Positions 15,001 through 25,501 of a stretch of 64,000 nucleotides of DNA are shown one piece after another. Below the pieces are notes generated by a model, which was not told the origin of the DNA, ran no database searches, and saw nothing but the letters and a program-made list of their open reading frames with translations. The number at the start of each line of letters is the position of its first letter. Position 1 is the stretch's first letter. Source of the stretch: Orbicella faveolata (taxonomy: Eukaryota; Cnidaria; Anthozoa; Scleractinia; Merulinidae); contig NW_018148848.1 of NCBI RefSeq assembly GCF_002042975.1, positions 1,070,491-1,134,490 on the forward strand. The letters run 5' to 3'. Both the position numbers and the translations under genes were made by a program.

Positions 15001-18000
15001 TCTCTGCACTCTGTAGATCCACAGGAATTTGACTCACAGTGGGAAAGTGGCTACAGTGACAATGATGCTACTCCTGATCTTGTGCCTAACAAATCCAGAC
15101 ATTTCTTTCAGAGTGGATCTAGTTCATCAGCAAATCAAAGCAGTTCATTTGACGATAGGAAAGACTTACAGGAAGCTGCTAATGCTGCACAGCCAGTTAA
15201 TCAAGTGCAAATCAATGAACTTAGTTCTATATCAGACAATGATAATGCCCAAGACAATAGTAACAATACAGATGATAGCAGTGACAATGACGATGATGAC
15301 GTTGATATTGATGATGAAGATGTATTTGACATGCTAAGAGACAACAGCCAGATTGTGATCGGCATGCTGAACAATACCAACACTGAATCAGAGGAAACAA
15401 ACGTTGTAGGAGACAAGAATAGTACAAGAGGCAATGACAGTCTTGTACCCGGGAATTCTCTTGATGCGACAGGGCTCTCTGATGTTCCACCACCGATCCC
15501 TACCACACCACTTCCCTCAGATGATGAAGAACCACCTGTCAAGCCACCACCTAGAGTGGAATCTCTACCAAAGCATTCAGCAAATATGGATTTGAATTCT
15601 AAACCAGTCATGAACGGCACCATTAGTGGACATGGCAGGTATGGAAATGAGTCTGAATACTTAAAGGAGCTATGTCAAGGTTTGCGTATCTTGAAAAGGT
15701 CAGCACAAATTTTCAAGCTCATAGTTTGTTATCCATGTTAATCTTCTCCATCCTTGACCATCCTCATTCCTTTTTGGTTTATTATTATCTCTTCAGTGGT
15801 GTTTTTCTATCGTAGTAAACTTTTATTTTTAGGTTTCTTTCGACTTAAAGGTGATTTTGTACATGGCCAAAATAACTCAAAATATTGTGACTGAGCTCCT
15901 TGAAGAAATTAAATTAATCCTTTTATTATAATGTAATTCTTGCTTGTGGGTCAGTTTTCCAGAGTTCCAATCCTGACATGAACTATAACCTACTTGTCTT
16001 GGTACATTTCCAGTTTGTCAGCCCCTTTAACAGTCAAGTTCCTTACATGTAACAACTACCTTATTATATGTTGATAAGTTAGTGAGAGACATTAAGTACT
16101 GGTGTTACCATTGTTAAACAAACTTTATATATTGTAGTGGCAGTGACGAGCCTCCGGAACCAACGGAACCATTGATTGATGTGGTTGAAGGTGGCATGTA
16201 CACAGGGCAAAGTCTCGACAACCTCATCAGAAGTTTCAGGGAAAAACTAGACTCAAATGTCCCTGCTGAAGAGTTTAAGGTGGGTGCTAGTACAAGTACT
16301 CTAACACTGGCTGAGATTGTTTGAGTTTGTCGAGGAAGATATTACTGAAGATACATGTAGTAAGCTTATATTTTGTCTCTACAGTCGGGTGAACAAGCCT
16401 TGCATTTTTTTTCCCTTTCCCTCATACACTTGTTTGAATGTGAAACTGAGGCACTTAATAAATTTTAATTATTTCACACAGTTTCAGGGTCTTTATTTTT
16501 CCACAAAACTTAAAATAAGAGTGACAGTTTTACCATGCAGGTACTTCCTCCAACTCAGTAAAAATGATTGTCTTGCTGCACTGTACTGTGACCACTTTCT
16601 CTCATCAAATACTCCTTCCACTGGATTGTTTCTGGATTTATTTTGTGGCTTATCCAACTGCCCATTAACAGGACCATAATATTTTGACCCTTTGATGGCT
16701 CTATGACGGATGGTTCATTATTCAGTAAAGTGGTATGATTGTGTTTGTTCTGGTCTGAGATGTTGTCACAAAACAGATGGAAGGAGGTGAAGTGATGTTG
16801 CTAGGTTCTTTTTTTTTTTTAATTTAACAGCACTGGATTGAGGATGCAAAGAAAGTTAATGGTTTATAACTTAAGCTAGTGTTAGTTTACATTGACTAGC
16901 TTGGGTAGACTACGAGTAGTCCCTCTTTCGCTTAGTCCGTTGTGCGTGACGCAAAAGAAAACCGCGAGAAAAAAATGGCCACGCAAAATCCTGGAGGCGA
17001 GAAGCACACGAAAGGAGGGACTATCGCCTAAGCCCAAGAGTTTGAATTATGCGTTGCTCTCACAACGCAAAAATATGATTGGCTTATGTTAGGAGCGTTG
17101 ACAACGTGTTGTCAACATTCGAGATACCTGTGACGTCTTGCAGGAATGTTTTGGAACCGGAGCAAATCGAAGCGTTGGAATCGCGCTTCGCAAGCTGTGA
17201 TGTTCTTGCGATTCTGCTAACAGGTGCTTTGGAAAGATTTTAATTTATCCAGTGTTTTGTTTGGCAAAGCTTTCTGCCTCCACCCGACTGCGAGCATGTT
17301 AGTGATTTCGCTGCTCAACAGCATCATCTAAGTCAGCGAATATAAATTCACTGAGCTTGGCCTTTCTGCCATCCATTTGAAAGATTGAACTGGACTCTCA
17401 CTTGACACCGGACATTCACCTGAAATTTTCCGCTGCTTTCGGCAAACATTTCACCGCAGTTGGATGATCTCCTATGTATAATGTATAATGTATAATGTAA
17501 ATTCTCGGTTGAAACTCTGTTGAAATTTTCACAATAACTTTTAGACGCAGCGAAAATCGTTACAAGAGGCCTCATTCCCCGTCTTCTTTTTAAAACTTTG
17601 ACAGTTTCGCTGAATGGACACTGAATGAAGATATACTTCTCACGGCATATGTTTTTGCCTGGCTACTTGAAGAGTAGAGTAGAGCAATTTTATTCAGATC
17701 TCCCGGGGCTATTGATAACAGGCGATAATAAGAGGACGTCAAGATGAGAAATCCTACACTGAAAACTCACTCGGCCGTGAAAGGGCAAACTCTTGGGCTT
17801 AGGCGGTAGTCCCTCCTTTCGCGTGCTCCTAGCCCCCAGGTTTTGTGCGGCCATTTTTTTCTCACGAATTTCTTTTGCGTCACGCACGACGGACTAAGCG
17901 AAAGAGGGACTACTCGTAGTCTAAGCTTGGGAGGAGGACAAAATACTCAGCTAATAATTGAGTATATGTAGTCAGAAGATGACATAATCAATAAAAGTGC

Positions 18001-21000
18001 CGTTTTTTGTCACTGACTTGTATATTTTAGCAAGACATTTCGATGATGAAGGCTTAAGAGTTAGCCGAAACGTCTTGCTAAAATATGCAAGTCAGTGACA
18101 AAAAACGGCACTTTTATTGATTATACTCAGCTAATGCTTTACTATTGTTCGCAGGATAGATTTTGACCATAACCCTAAGTGGGTATAGGGCCAGACACTC
18201 TCCTTCACCATGTCACACGGTCCCGAGCAGCCACTGTTGCCTCGCTCCATGAGCCAAAACCCCCTCCCATGTGATAAAATTATCATTTGGAGTTTGGCAA
18301 GTAGTTGTGCTGTTCCCCATGTAACATTGCTTGTTAGAGTTTCTGGTTTCCATAATCGATGATTTTTTTTACGGGATGGGGAGATTGGCCCCATGCCCAA
18401 CCCCCAACCTGGAGGGCCTGGGTTTTCTGTCAGGGTGTCCTTCCCTTAACCACAATATCCCGTTATTTGAAAGGCGCCGGATACCCACCTTTTGGCATTG
18501 TCACTCAGCTGCAGTACAACTGCATTACTGGGGTTGTGACAAGGACATGCAACAGCTGACTTGGTGGCAGAGCATTTCCTGGCATTTGCAAAGCACACCT
18601 GGTGGCCCTAGCGCACTCCACCAGGACCCCTTACCACCCTTCAACCCCAATTGTTTGCAGGATATGCTACACATATATACACTAGAGTATTAGCACTCTG
18701 ACAAATGTAATTCTCTTGTGATGTTTTGTAGGCACTGAGGGAGATAAAACAAACAGATGGGTGTGATGCAGGCAAGAAACCAGCAAGCAAGGACAAGAAC
18801 AGATACAGAAACGTGCTACCATGTACGTAGTGCTGCTGCAATAATTCAACTTATCTCACCTCATTAACCCTTTAAATTCTACAAATCATGTTATTTATAA
18901 TAAAAAAAATAATTCCTGCATAATAATACCTCCTTGGGGGAAAATTCAATTTATTTGCTGACGTACATTAAGTCAATGAGGAAGGTTTCTAAATTTTACT
19001 GTTGCCTAATTCTGATCTAATCTTATTTTAGGTTCTCAAATAAATCCTCTACACATGCACTTCTACTTGCCAAGAATATTGACACAAATAATATAACTTT
19101 ATTCAGTAATGGGACATGCCAGCCGCTTTTTGAACACCATAGCAATATTGATCTAAGAATTCTTTGCAGTCAGTCTTTTTTTTTAATGTTTCACTAAATT
19201 CACAAAGCACCTACAGTGTAAGGTTGAAAACCAAAGAGGAAGAAAGGTGGTTTGATTGGGAAAGATTGAAGTGTATAACAAACAAGGAACTTGAAAAATT
19301 TGGGCTAAATTTCCCAAGATGTGCCCTCCATGATGTGGCCTCCTTGAGATCAGATGTAAAATTTAGTATGTAGTAAGCACTGTCTATCTGTTTTAAAATT
19401 TGTTTTCAATTTATTTTTTTATTCTACATAGTTGAAAAGACAAGAGTCAAGTTAAGTGGAGATGGAGACAGTGATTACATCAATGCTAATCATCTTAAGG
19501 TAGTGTGTTTATCAATATTTCAACTTGTTAATGTTATAATATGCTGGTTTAAGGTTTCTCTAATCATTTCCTTATATTGTCTTTAATCTTTGTCTATGTT
19601 TATTTCAGATTCCACTTGGTGATGACTTATACCACTACATTGCTACTCAGGTATGTATTCAAACAATTTATATCTCTTCTTGCAGTGTTTAAGAGTAAGT
19701 TGGCCTTCTGCTTCAACCTGGAGTGTTTGTCATTCCAAAATTGAATCTGAACATATTTGAATATGCATTATTTACACACCAGCTAACAAAGCTAGTTGTA
19801 CATTCTTTTGCTTGGGCATGTACTCAGTTGGCCATCACATTTTACACGGCTTTTTCCTCTTAATTGCTGTTCCTTACAGTTCAAACCGGAACTTGGGACA
19901 GCTATACGCTGTGATACTATTTTGGATGAAGGAAAACTAGGGAGCTAGGGAAAAAAATTGTGGTATTGGGTTTAGGAATCCAACCAGCTGGTCACTCTGG
20001 TAACAAACCATGATTACATTTGATTTGTTGTAGGGTCCACTTCCCAATACTACTCAAGACTTTTGGCAGATGGTCTGGGAACAGGAAGTGATTGTGATTG
20101 CCATGGTAACACTAGAACGAGAAGGAGGAAAGGTAAATAAAAATTATGTTTCTGTCCACTTTGAAAAGAGCGTGGTGATAATCCCTGGAAAGACGGGAAT
20201 GTCACCAATGTGTATAATCCTCAATCTTTGTTATTCAAAACTGGTAACAATCAGAGTAAGATGTTTTCCTCTAAAAAACCTACAACTCTGGAGTTGAACT
20301 AATCCTTGATACACTATACACATTAATACTTAAGGCCAATCTTATGCTTTTTTTCAGGTGAAGTGTCACCGATATTGGCCTGAGTCTGAGGATCAACCCC
20401 TGGTGTTCAGTGGGAGGTGAGTAGCCTCACATTTCGTAACAAAAGTATTTTATTTTCGTTAAATTAATCATTACATTGCAAGATATTTAGTAAGTACCTT
20501 GCGAGTGTTTGTTTCAATAACATTTTTGCAGCTGGTGGAATTGATGTTTCGCTTGGGTTGCAAAAGTGGAATACTTACGTGCCAGTTTAAAGCTGTCGAG
20601 TTTTGTTGTTGCCATGTATTGATTTGCACAATCACAATTTCCAGTTAACAAAGTAATCTTATCAACTGACATAAAATATGGGTTGTTCTTTTTTTTACAG
20701 TCTGACAGTGAGTCTTCAAAAACAGGAAGATTTTGATTCATTTATAGAAAGAGAATTTGAGATCACCAATCTTCAGGTACAGTTTAACAACTAAACATTT
20801 ATTAGCACAGTTACTGACATTACTAGAAATTATTTTGTTCATGTTGCATTCGCTTTCCACTTAAAATATAATTATGCTTAGTTTGATATGGTATTAAAGG
20901 AGAAAAAAGAAGTTGGATTTACAAGTAACAGAACAATTTGTCATGGTTGCTAAGGATGATTCTATTCTAAAGGAGGATCTTGGATCATGTCACATAATTA

Positions 21001-24000
21001 TGACAATATCTGTAGAAAATTACATTCATGTGCAAGGACATGTTTGCTTGTGGAAAAGGCTAATAAAAGGAAATTATTTTCATGAGAAACCCCAGCAAAT
21101 TAATCTTTCATTTATTCTAAATCTTAGTTAGGATAGTGTAAGTGATAATCTTGATTGTTGTCTTTCACATCCACAGACTGGTGAACGCAGGACTGTTTCC
21201 CACATAAACTATATTACATGGCCTGATCATGGTGTTCCTAAGGTGAGATCACACTGCACAAATTTTGTATCTAAAGAATGATATTTACTAGATAATATCA
21301 TTTTTTGCTTTTCTAAAGAAATCGCTCTGCTGGCTGTGCAAAAGTTGGTTTCTCCATGTGGCCATTTATTTCTCTCATAGTTGTCTCAACAACCCACAAG
21401 CGACTGGGCGCAAGCACCCAGTTGTCCTGATGCATTCCTGAATATATTACTTGCTAGCCAAGACCAATTCATGGATCCAACACACTTTATTGCCTGCTAA
21501 ATAAAAAGCACATTTGTTTACCATTGCACATGCACAGTATATTGAAATGAAAAAATATAAAAACAAGGGTGTACAATAAGAAGCTTGAAATACACCTTGA
21601 TTTCATGGTTTTCATTTACACTGACTGGTCCCAAGGGAAATGCTGAATTTTGTTTCCTGGGAATCTCAAGTTTTCTGAGACGAAGTCTAGGGAAACATTG
21701 ATATTCAAGGTTAGTCAAAAGTAGCTGTTTTCCAAGGTACCAGTAATTGAGTGTTTTGTTGCATGGCTAGAGTGTAGTGTAAAGTAAGAAGGGAAAAATA
21801 ACCACCCCTAAGTCCAAGAGTGGGTGACAATTGCTTACTTGTTGCCCACCAGGCAGCATTTAAATTTAGCCATTGCCGGGTGTCCATAAATCAACCAATA
21901 AGAGTGTGGGTTAGATTCAACTAAACTCCAGCTATATAACAATATGTTTTATTAACTTGTGCTGTTAGTGGGGGTTGGATTTTCCTGTAATGCCCATGGG
22001 AATTTTGAAGCAGATGGTAGAATGTTATCAAGAATAATACAATGAACTCCTTGTTAACTCTCACTAGCTTGGTTAATAAGCATTAGACATAAAAATATTT
22101 TTGCTTGTTTCTAGAGTGCTGTGGAGTTGGTTGAATTTGTTCGATTCTTACGGCTTCTTGCTGATGGCCCAGGTCCAATTGTTGCCCACTGCAGGTAAAG
22201 TTAAAATATGCCAAAAGTAGCTAGTAATTGAAATTATTCTATTATTTTTTTTCTGTATTGCACTATTTTACATTGGTATAAAAAAAATATCTGTAAAGTT
22301 CAGTGATTATTGTGGAAAAGTTGTTACTAACTTTTTTGGGAGGAACCCTTGTTAACAGTAGTTTGAAACAAATACAGTCAAATCTCCAGTAAGCAACCAC
22401 CCAAAATGTCAAGCCTAGGTGGTCGCTTACAGGAGGTGGTGGCTTATGAGAGCTTAGACCATATTGGGACAAAAAGTTTGCCTCATTAGCATATGATAAC
22501 TGCAGAGACTTGCCCCATGTTTTGAATGTTTTATTCGTATGAAAAGTCAATTTCGAGAAAAAATCTGGTACTTCCCATTGAGAAATTTCCGTCTCTTGTT
22601 CTACCCAGGAATACGATAATGTTACAATACCTTATTATCGAATTTACGCTTTATCATCTGTCAAGTGGTTGCTTATGGGAGGTTAAAAATAAAAGAAAAT
22701 AAATTTGAAACATTAAGCTCTAAAAGTGGTCGCAGTCGCTTATGAGAGGTGTTAGCTCACAAGAGGATCCAAATATAGTGATTTGACTAGGAAACTTTTG
22801 GTATTTTGGATAACTGGTCGGTTATGAGTGGTGGTCGCAACTGGAGGTTCGACAGTATTTAAAATTGTAAATATTAATCCAATTTGAACATAGTTTTTAA
22901 TCAAACAGCTTCATGTAGCTAACTATTAGTTTTCTGCAGAACACAACTGATTAAACTTAAGACTACAAGAACAAACCAAGCTAGCAAAAGGGAAATGCAT
23001 ATACATGTTTTGTTTATAGACGTCTGGATTTCAATTCTAGTGACTCTAATATCTAATCATTTTTGTCCTGTTTACTTTTGTCATTTAGTGCTGGAATTGG
23101 CAGAACAGGAGTTCTTATTACCATAGATGTAGCCTTGGGTCTCATGGAAAGAGATTTATCAGTATGTACCTTAACTTAAATTTACATGTCTAAAAGAAAA
23201 TGTTTGGATGTAACATTAGATTCAGAACTGTGAGCATATCTGAAGCATAGTGAAGTTTAAATTGCATCTTGCTGTAATAATAAAAAATTAAATTCAAAAA
23301 TGAGTTACTCTGAATTATAAGCAAAAAGCAAACATATGTATCTTATTTTACATTGCCTTTATTCAGTTTGATATCAACAAGATCATCAGGAGTCTCCGTG
23401 AGCAGCGGCAGGGCATGATTCAGACCAAAGTGAGTGTCAGCTATTTCAAAACTTAGTGTTGTTCATTTCAGTCAAGGCTAATGACTTAGAGACTACAAGA
23501 GTGTGAAATGTTATTGGAGCTAATTTGTTAGCAACCTTAGGGACCATATTGTCAACTGTTATTAATAACCATTAATTTTTATAACCCTCAGTGGTGTCCA
23601 TGAAAGGGGGGGGGGGGTCTTTCCTGTAATGAGACATAATTATCTTATTAGGCTCCACTGGAAAACTTTGGGCAAGTTCATAGGCAAGTCTGTTTTTAGA
23701 TTACACACACGTATGTTTGGTTAGGCTGTTATCTGCACAGGGTTCTGAACACTTTGACAGATGTCAAAGATTTGATGCATGCAATACAGTAACATGCAAT
23801 GGTTCAGTGGCTTTCATCAGTCTGGAAAATGTTTTCTACCCAATGTGCAGCTTGTATACTTTTTCCTTGGTTATAATGAAAATTCAGCTGTGAATGTCTT
23901 TTTTAGAATTTAAAAACTTCACCTGTCTGTCGACAAGTTGTATCAAGTCTAACATACTAATTTTGTATTATTTGTTTCTACAGGATCAGTACATTTTCTG

Positions 24001-24046
24001 TTATAAGGCATGCCTGGATGTTCTTCGATCACTGACTGCTATCTAG
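1..24046 (+). CDS. PTPN13: PTPN13-like tyrosine phosphatase, 3' part of gene (five PDZ domains plus PTP domain)
   Basis: Non-receptor protein tyrosine phosphatase, expected to act under the plasma membrane with its PDZ domains holding partners. Exons by splice signal and phase: 1-341, 810-1831, 2312-2464, 3795-3899, 4356-4535, 4882-5157, 5244-5327, 5472-5558, 5769-5860, 6667-6805 (or its copy 7665-7803), 9792-10687, 11127-11268 (or copies 14803-15698, 16138-16279), then eleven phosphatase exons 18732-24046. PDZ domains fall at about 1-190, 260-990, 2312-3890, 4356-4975 and 5244-5860; each shows a GLGF-type loop or the 'GDxIL.VNG' strand. Human PTPN13 also has five PDZ domains before a C-terminal PTP domain. 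The N-terminal KIND and FERM regions would lie upstream of the window. Acidic, serine-rich linkers (1000-1831, 5000-5157, 9792-10687) look disordered. Family assignment is firm; the exact ortholog is inferred from the architecture. Confidence 0.9.
810..1831 (+). CDS. PTPN13: PTPN13-like exon: second half of PDZ plus long acidic linker
   Basis: This 1022-nt exon completes the second PDZ domain (GDIVLEVNG around 875-900) and then encodes about 270 residues of low-complexity linker rich in Ser, Glu and Asp, with repeated SSE/SDVE clusters. The acceptor is at 809/810 after a TTTAG and the donor is GAG|GTAACC at 1831. No further fold is visible in the linker; it is likely a flexible spacer and a phosphorylation target. 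A 90-residue minus-strand open frame over the same bases is only the complement of the acidic codons. Confidence 0.85.
2634..2875. repeat. Two imperfect direct repeats of about 110 bp in an intron
   Basis: The stretches near 2634-2742 and 2762-2875 share the same order of words (TAGGAGCTA, CTGGTCAGTAG, TTGTAGGCG, TAGTGTCTTGGCC, TCTGTTAGC, TTCTGTAGCATTTG) with scattered mismatches. They lie inside the PTPN13-like intron 2465-3794. The T/G-rich sequence that follows to about 3120 looks like the rest of the same degenerate interspersed repeat, but I do not recognise its family. Confidence 0.6.
3413..3651. mobile_element. MITE with about 40-bp terminal inverted repeats
   Basis: The left end reads GTAGGAAAAAAGATGGCG and then a TACATTT word. 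The right end is its inverse, ending CGCCATCTTTTTTCCTAC. The pairing extends through the TACATTT/AAATGTA words, giving arms of about 40 bp around a 160-bp AT-rich core with no coding potential. This is a non-autonomous DNA transposon in the intron 2465-3794. Target-site duplication and superfamily could not be assigned. Confidence 0.6.
6008..8005 (+). repeat. Tandem 1-kb duplication split by a single N (probable haplotype duplication)
   Basis: Bases 6008-7007 and 7009-8005 are the same sequence in the same orientation, with N at 7008 exactly between them. They differ by scattered substitutions and two small indels (a 4-base gain near 7225, a 9-base loss near 7580), roughly 1-2 percent by eye. 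Each copy holds the same 139-nt exon (6667-6805 and 7665-7803, both reading [15 protein letters not shown]...). An exon of 139 nt cannot be used twice in a row without changing frame. Placement around an N and allele-like divergence point to two haplotype contigs that were not merged. Confidence 0.85.
7665..7803 (+). CDS. PTPN13: Second copy of the 139-nt PTPN13-like exon
   Basis: It encodes the same 46 residues as 6667-6805, with the same TTAC/TTATCAG-type acceptor and AAG|GTGTGT donor. It takes two bases (AG) from the exon ending at 5860 and leaves in phase 0, matching the exon at 9792. Only one of the two copies can be spliced in if frame is to be kept. Confidence 0.75.
9792..10687 (+). 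CDS. PTPN13: PTPN13-like linker exon, copy 1
   Basis: An 896-nt exon with acceptor TTTAG at 9791 and donor AAAAG|GTCAGC at 10687. It encodes about 298 residues of linker: a proline-rich stretch (PPPSPPES), then a very acidic run of Asp, Asn and Ser around 10200-10320, then a second proline-rich part ([15 protein letters not shown]) that could bind SH3-type domains. The exon enters in phase 0 and leaves in phase 2; the following 142-nt exon at 11127-11268 restores phase 0. The pair precedes the phosphatase exons. Confidence 0.8.
11127..11268 (+). CDS. PTPN13: PTPN13-like pre-phosphatase exon, copy 1
   Basis: A 142-nt exon after a TATTGTAG acceptor, with donor AAG|GTGGGT. It encodes [19 protein letters not shown] and then [17 protein letters not shown], the lead-in to the PTP fold. 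It should splice to the exon at 18732 (ALREIKQ...), in phase 0. An identical copy lies at 16138-16279. Confidence 0.8.
12069..13046. other. Assembly gap (978 N)
   Basis: Unsequenced bases between the two copies of the 4-kb duplication. Open frames that span it consist of unknown residues and carry no information. Confidence 0.99.
14803..15698 (+). CDS. PTPN13: PTPN13-like linker exon, copy 2
   Basis: Identical in translation to 9792-10687, with the same splice sites. Since this copy is contiguous with the phosphatase exons, it is the safer one for a gene model. Because the exon pair (896 + 142 nt) is a multiple of three, automated annotation could include both pairs without a frame break and produce a protein with a false internal repeat of 346 residues. 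Confidence 0.8.
16138..16279 (+). CDS. PTPN13: PTPN13-like pre-phosphatase exon, copy 2
   Basis: Identical to 11127-11268, phase 2 in and phase 0 out. The next exon in the gene is 18732-18822, across an intron that holds two mobile elements (16906-17923 and 17956-18122). Confidence 0.8.
16906..17923. mobile_element. Non-autonomous DNA transposon with long inverted repeats and an 8-bp target duplication
   Basis: The ends read TAGACTACGAGTAGTCCC and its inverse. Imperfect inverted repeats of about 150 bp (16906-17050 and 17775-17923) share words such as CTCTTTCGCTTAGTCCG, TGCGTGACGCA and AAAAAAATGGCC. The element is bounded by AGCTTGGG at 16898-16905 and again at 17924-17931, an exact 8-bp duplication. 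The 700-bp interior has a short TATAATG microsatellite (about 17476-17500) and no credible ORF. Eight-bp duplications occur in hAT- and P-type transposons, so one of these superfamilies is the likely source. A truncated copy of the left end sits at 11895-12068 because of the 4-kb duplication. Confidence 0.8.
17956..18122. mobile_element. Palindromic insertion with a hammerhead-like core, 13-bp target duplication
   Basis: Two near-perfect arms of about 55 bp (17984-18040 and 18068-18124) contain AAAGTGCCGTTTTTTGTCAC and its inverse. The 25-base loop reads GATGATGAAGGC, a short spacer, then GCCGAAACGTC. ATACTCAGCTAAT stands directly before the insertion (17943-17955) and again at 18123-18135, as expected for a target-site duplication. 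The TGATGA/GCCGAAAC/GTC arrangement resembles the hammerhead ribozyme motifs described in Penelope-like retroelements. The match is not exact, because the first C of the CUGAUGA core is missing here. It may be a short, 5'-truncated relic of such an element. Confidence 0.5.
18130..18660. repeat. Degenerate interspersed repeat, possibly LINE-derived
   Basis: The stretch is more GC-rich than the surrounding intron and contains pieces such as GGGCCAGACACTCTCCTTCAC, CGGGATGGGGAGATTGG and CACACCTGGTGGCCCTAG. From style it resembles a fragment of a high-copy non-LTR retrotransposon, but no reverse transcriptase motif can be read and the short open frames on both strands are not convincing. Confidence 0.3.
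18732..24046 (+). CDS. PTPN13: Catalytic phosphatase domain exons of the PTPN13-like gene
   Basis: Eleven exons: 18732-18822, 19432-19499, 19609-19650, 20034-20132, 20358-20416, 20701-20776, 21177-21242, 22115-22194, 23089-23161, 23367-23429, 23984-24046. All junctions keep frame and end at a TAG 20 residues into the last exon. Every diagnostic PTP motif can be read: [15 protein letters not shown], the WPD loop TWPDHGVP, the P-loop [12 protein letters not shown] with its catalytic cysteine and arginine, and the Q-loop region [16 protein letters not shown]. The codon for the serine after the catalytic cysteine is split by the 22195-23088 intron. With all these residues present the enzyme should be active. 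The protein ends LRSLTAI, without the glutamine-rich tail I recall in human PTPN13. Confidence 0.95.
22375..22855. mobile_element. Tc1/mariner-type MITE (pogo/Tigger-like ends)
   Basis: The left end is CAGTCAAATCTCCAGTAAGC; the inverse of the right end is CTGTCGAACCTCCAGTTGCG. TA dinucleotides flank both ends (22373-22374, 22856-22857). The terminal motifs recur inside (GGTCGCTTA, GTGGCTTATGAGAG, TTGCTTATGGGAGG). The element is 481 bp, has no transposase frame, and lies in the intron 22195-23088 just after the active-site cysteine codon. TA duplication and CAGT..CCTC-like ends are typical of mariner-superfamily MITEs. Confidence 0.7.
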
Positions 24047-25148
24047 AAATTTTAATTGCATCTTAAAATATTGTTATTAGTCTACTCGCCGTTATATAGT
24101 ATATAGGTAAAACATGGGAGAGAGTGTCCAGAAAAAAATTAGTGTTATTAATAATAAAAGTAGATTCATACATGTACTGATTTTTTTTTTAGCCACAACA
24201 CATGTACAGCACTGTCTGTAAATGGCATTTCCACCTCAATATTGTTTTCTGATCATATTTATTCAGTTGGGAATTAAATGTGATATTATGGTGTTGCCTC
24301 TAGCAGATATAGCATTTTAATCTGGGAAATATTATTTTCCTCTTTTTACATTAATTCAAAGTGTTTACCCACTAAGCATGCTAAGGAATACTGACTACAT
24401 AGTATTTTAAGACCCAGTTTTGGCCAGGATGCATTGCATTCTGTGAGCATTGGAAAACATTAGAAACCTCGCTATCGTGTAACCATACAATAACAGGTGT
24501 AAAAAAAACATAATAGTCAATACTGGGTCTTTAAAACTCATGTCAGTGATGCTGTCATGCAGGGAATCAAGCCTCAGCGAGATTTTCCTTGCAATAAATT
24601 TGTATATATAATATTCACTGTAATGCATTTAGTAAAGATCTCTGTTTTCAGTTTTTTATATGCCCTTAAATATCATGAAACAGGTGTTGTCCTGTGCATT
24701 TGAGATGTTACAAGGGCAAAATGAAACCTATTTACAAGCAGAATACTCAATTTGTTCTAGTTTATTTAATCACAGTTTTTGAAGAGATTACATTAGGCTT
24801 TTATTTTCGATTGGTTTTACTTTTTCACACCATATTTGTGTTTACCTCAGTTTTGTTTGCCTTTATTTGAAATAACTTCTGAAGAATTAATTTTTACTGA
24901 AGACCTAAAAATAGAGAAGCAACATTTCAACTGGAATGTGGTAGCAGTTCACACTTGTCAGATTTTGTAATGACATTTTAAATAAATCTAGTCATTGTTT
25001 ATGACCACTCACAGCTGAGATGTGGTTGTGAAATGAATTGAACTGAATGTAATATTTTTTTAGCCCTTCATGTGGGCAAGGGTATTTTCTAATTTATTTC
25101 AGAAAGTTACAAGTAATTCATACAAAGCAAATGTGTAACTAGAATAAA
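24047..25148 (+). other. 3' UTR and downstream region of the PTPN13-like gene
   Basis: AT-rich, with no coding signal. Candidate AATAAA polyadenylation signals stand at 24981-24986 and 25143-25148, the second followed by a T/G-rich stretch. Which one is used cannot be decided from sequence. Confidence 0.4.
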
Positions 25149-25312
25149 GGGTTTGCCTTTGAAGAGCAACATCTTTTACAGCTTGGTGTGCAGATTTATT
25201 GAAAAGTTTCCAGTGCAAGTCAGAATCGTGTGAACACGAGAATCATCTGTAGAATGTTATTGTGTCACAAGTGAAAACTAATCAAAAGACAGGTGGTTAA
25301 GAAAGCAATTTG

Positions 25313-25501
25313 CAATAAGCCATTTCCAAGTTGCTTTTTACCACTTTGTCAAAACGAGTCTAAGTGCACAACCTTGCATATGGAAATGAGTTCAATTTGC
25401 AAGACAATGAATGTGCAAGAAAAACTCATTTCAATATGAAAGGTTGTGCACCAAGACTCATTTTGAAACAGAGGTCATAGCAACTCAGAAATGGCTTATT
25501 G
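25313..25501. mobile_element. Palindromic MITE, 189 bp
   Basis: The ends are CAATAAGCCATTTC and the exact inverse GAAATGGCTTATTG. Pairing continues inward through AAGTTGCT, the AAAACGAGTCT / AGACTCATTTT words and GCACAACCTT / AAGGTTGTGC to a short centre near 25400. It has no coding capacity and lies downstream of the PTPN13-like gene. Confidence 0.7.

Larger units (their letters stand above)
13047..17079 (+). repeat. Second copy of the 4-kb direct duplication
   Basis: This is the same sequence as 8043-12068, and it continues uninterrupted beyond 17079 into the rest of the gene. It is therefore the copy joined to the phosphatase exons. It carries exon copies 14803-15698 and 16138-16279. Confidence 0.85.

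Noticed and set aside
9792-16279. True evolutionary duplication of the PTPN13 linker exons
   Set aside because: Introns are as alike as exons, the copies meet at an N gap, and differences are at allele level. Long reads could overturn this.
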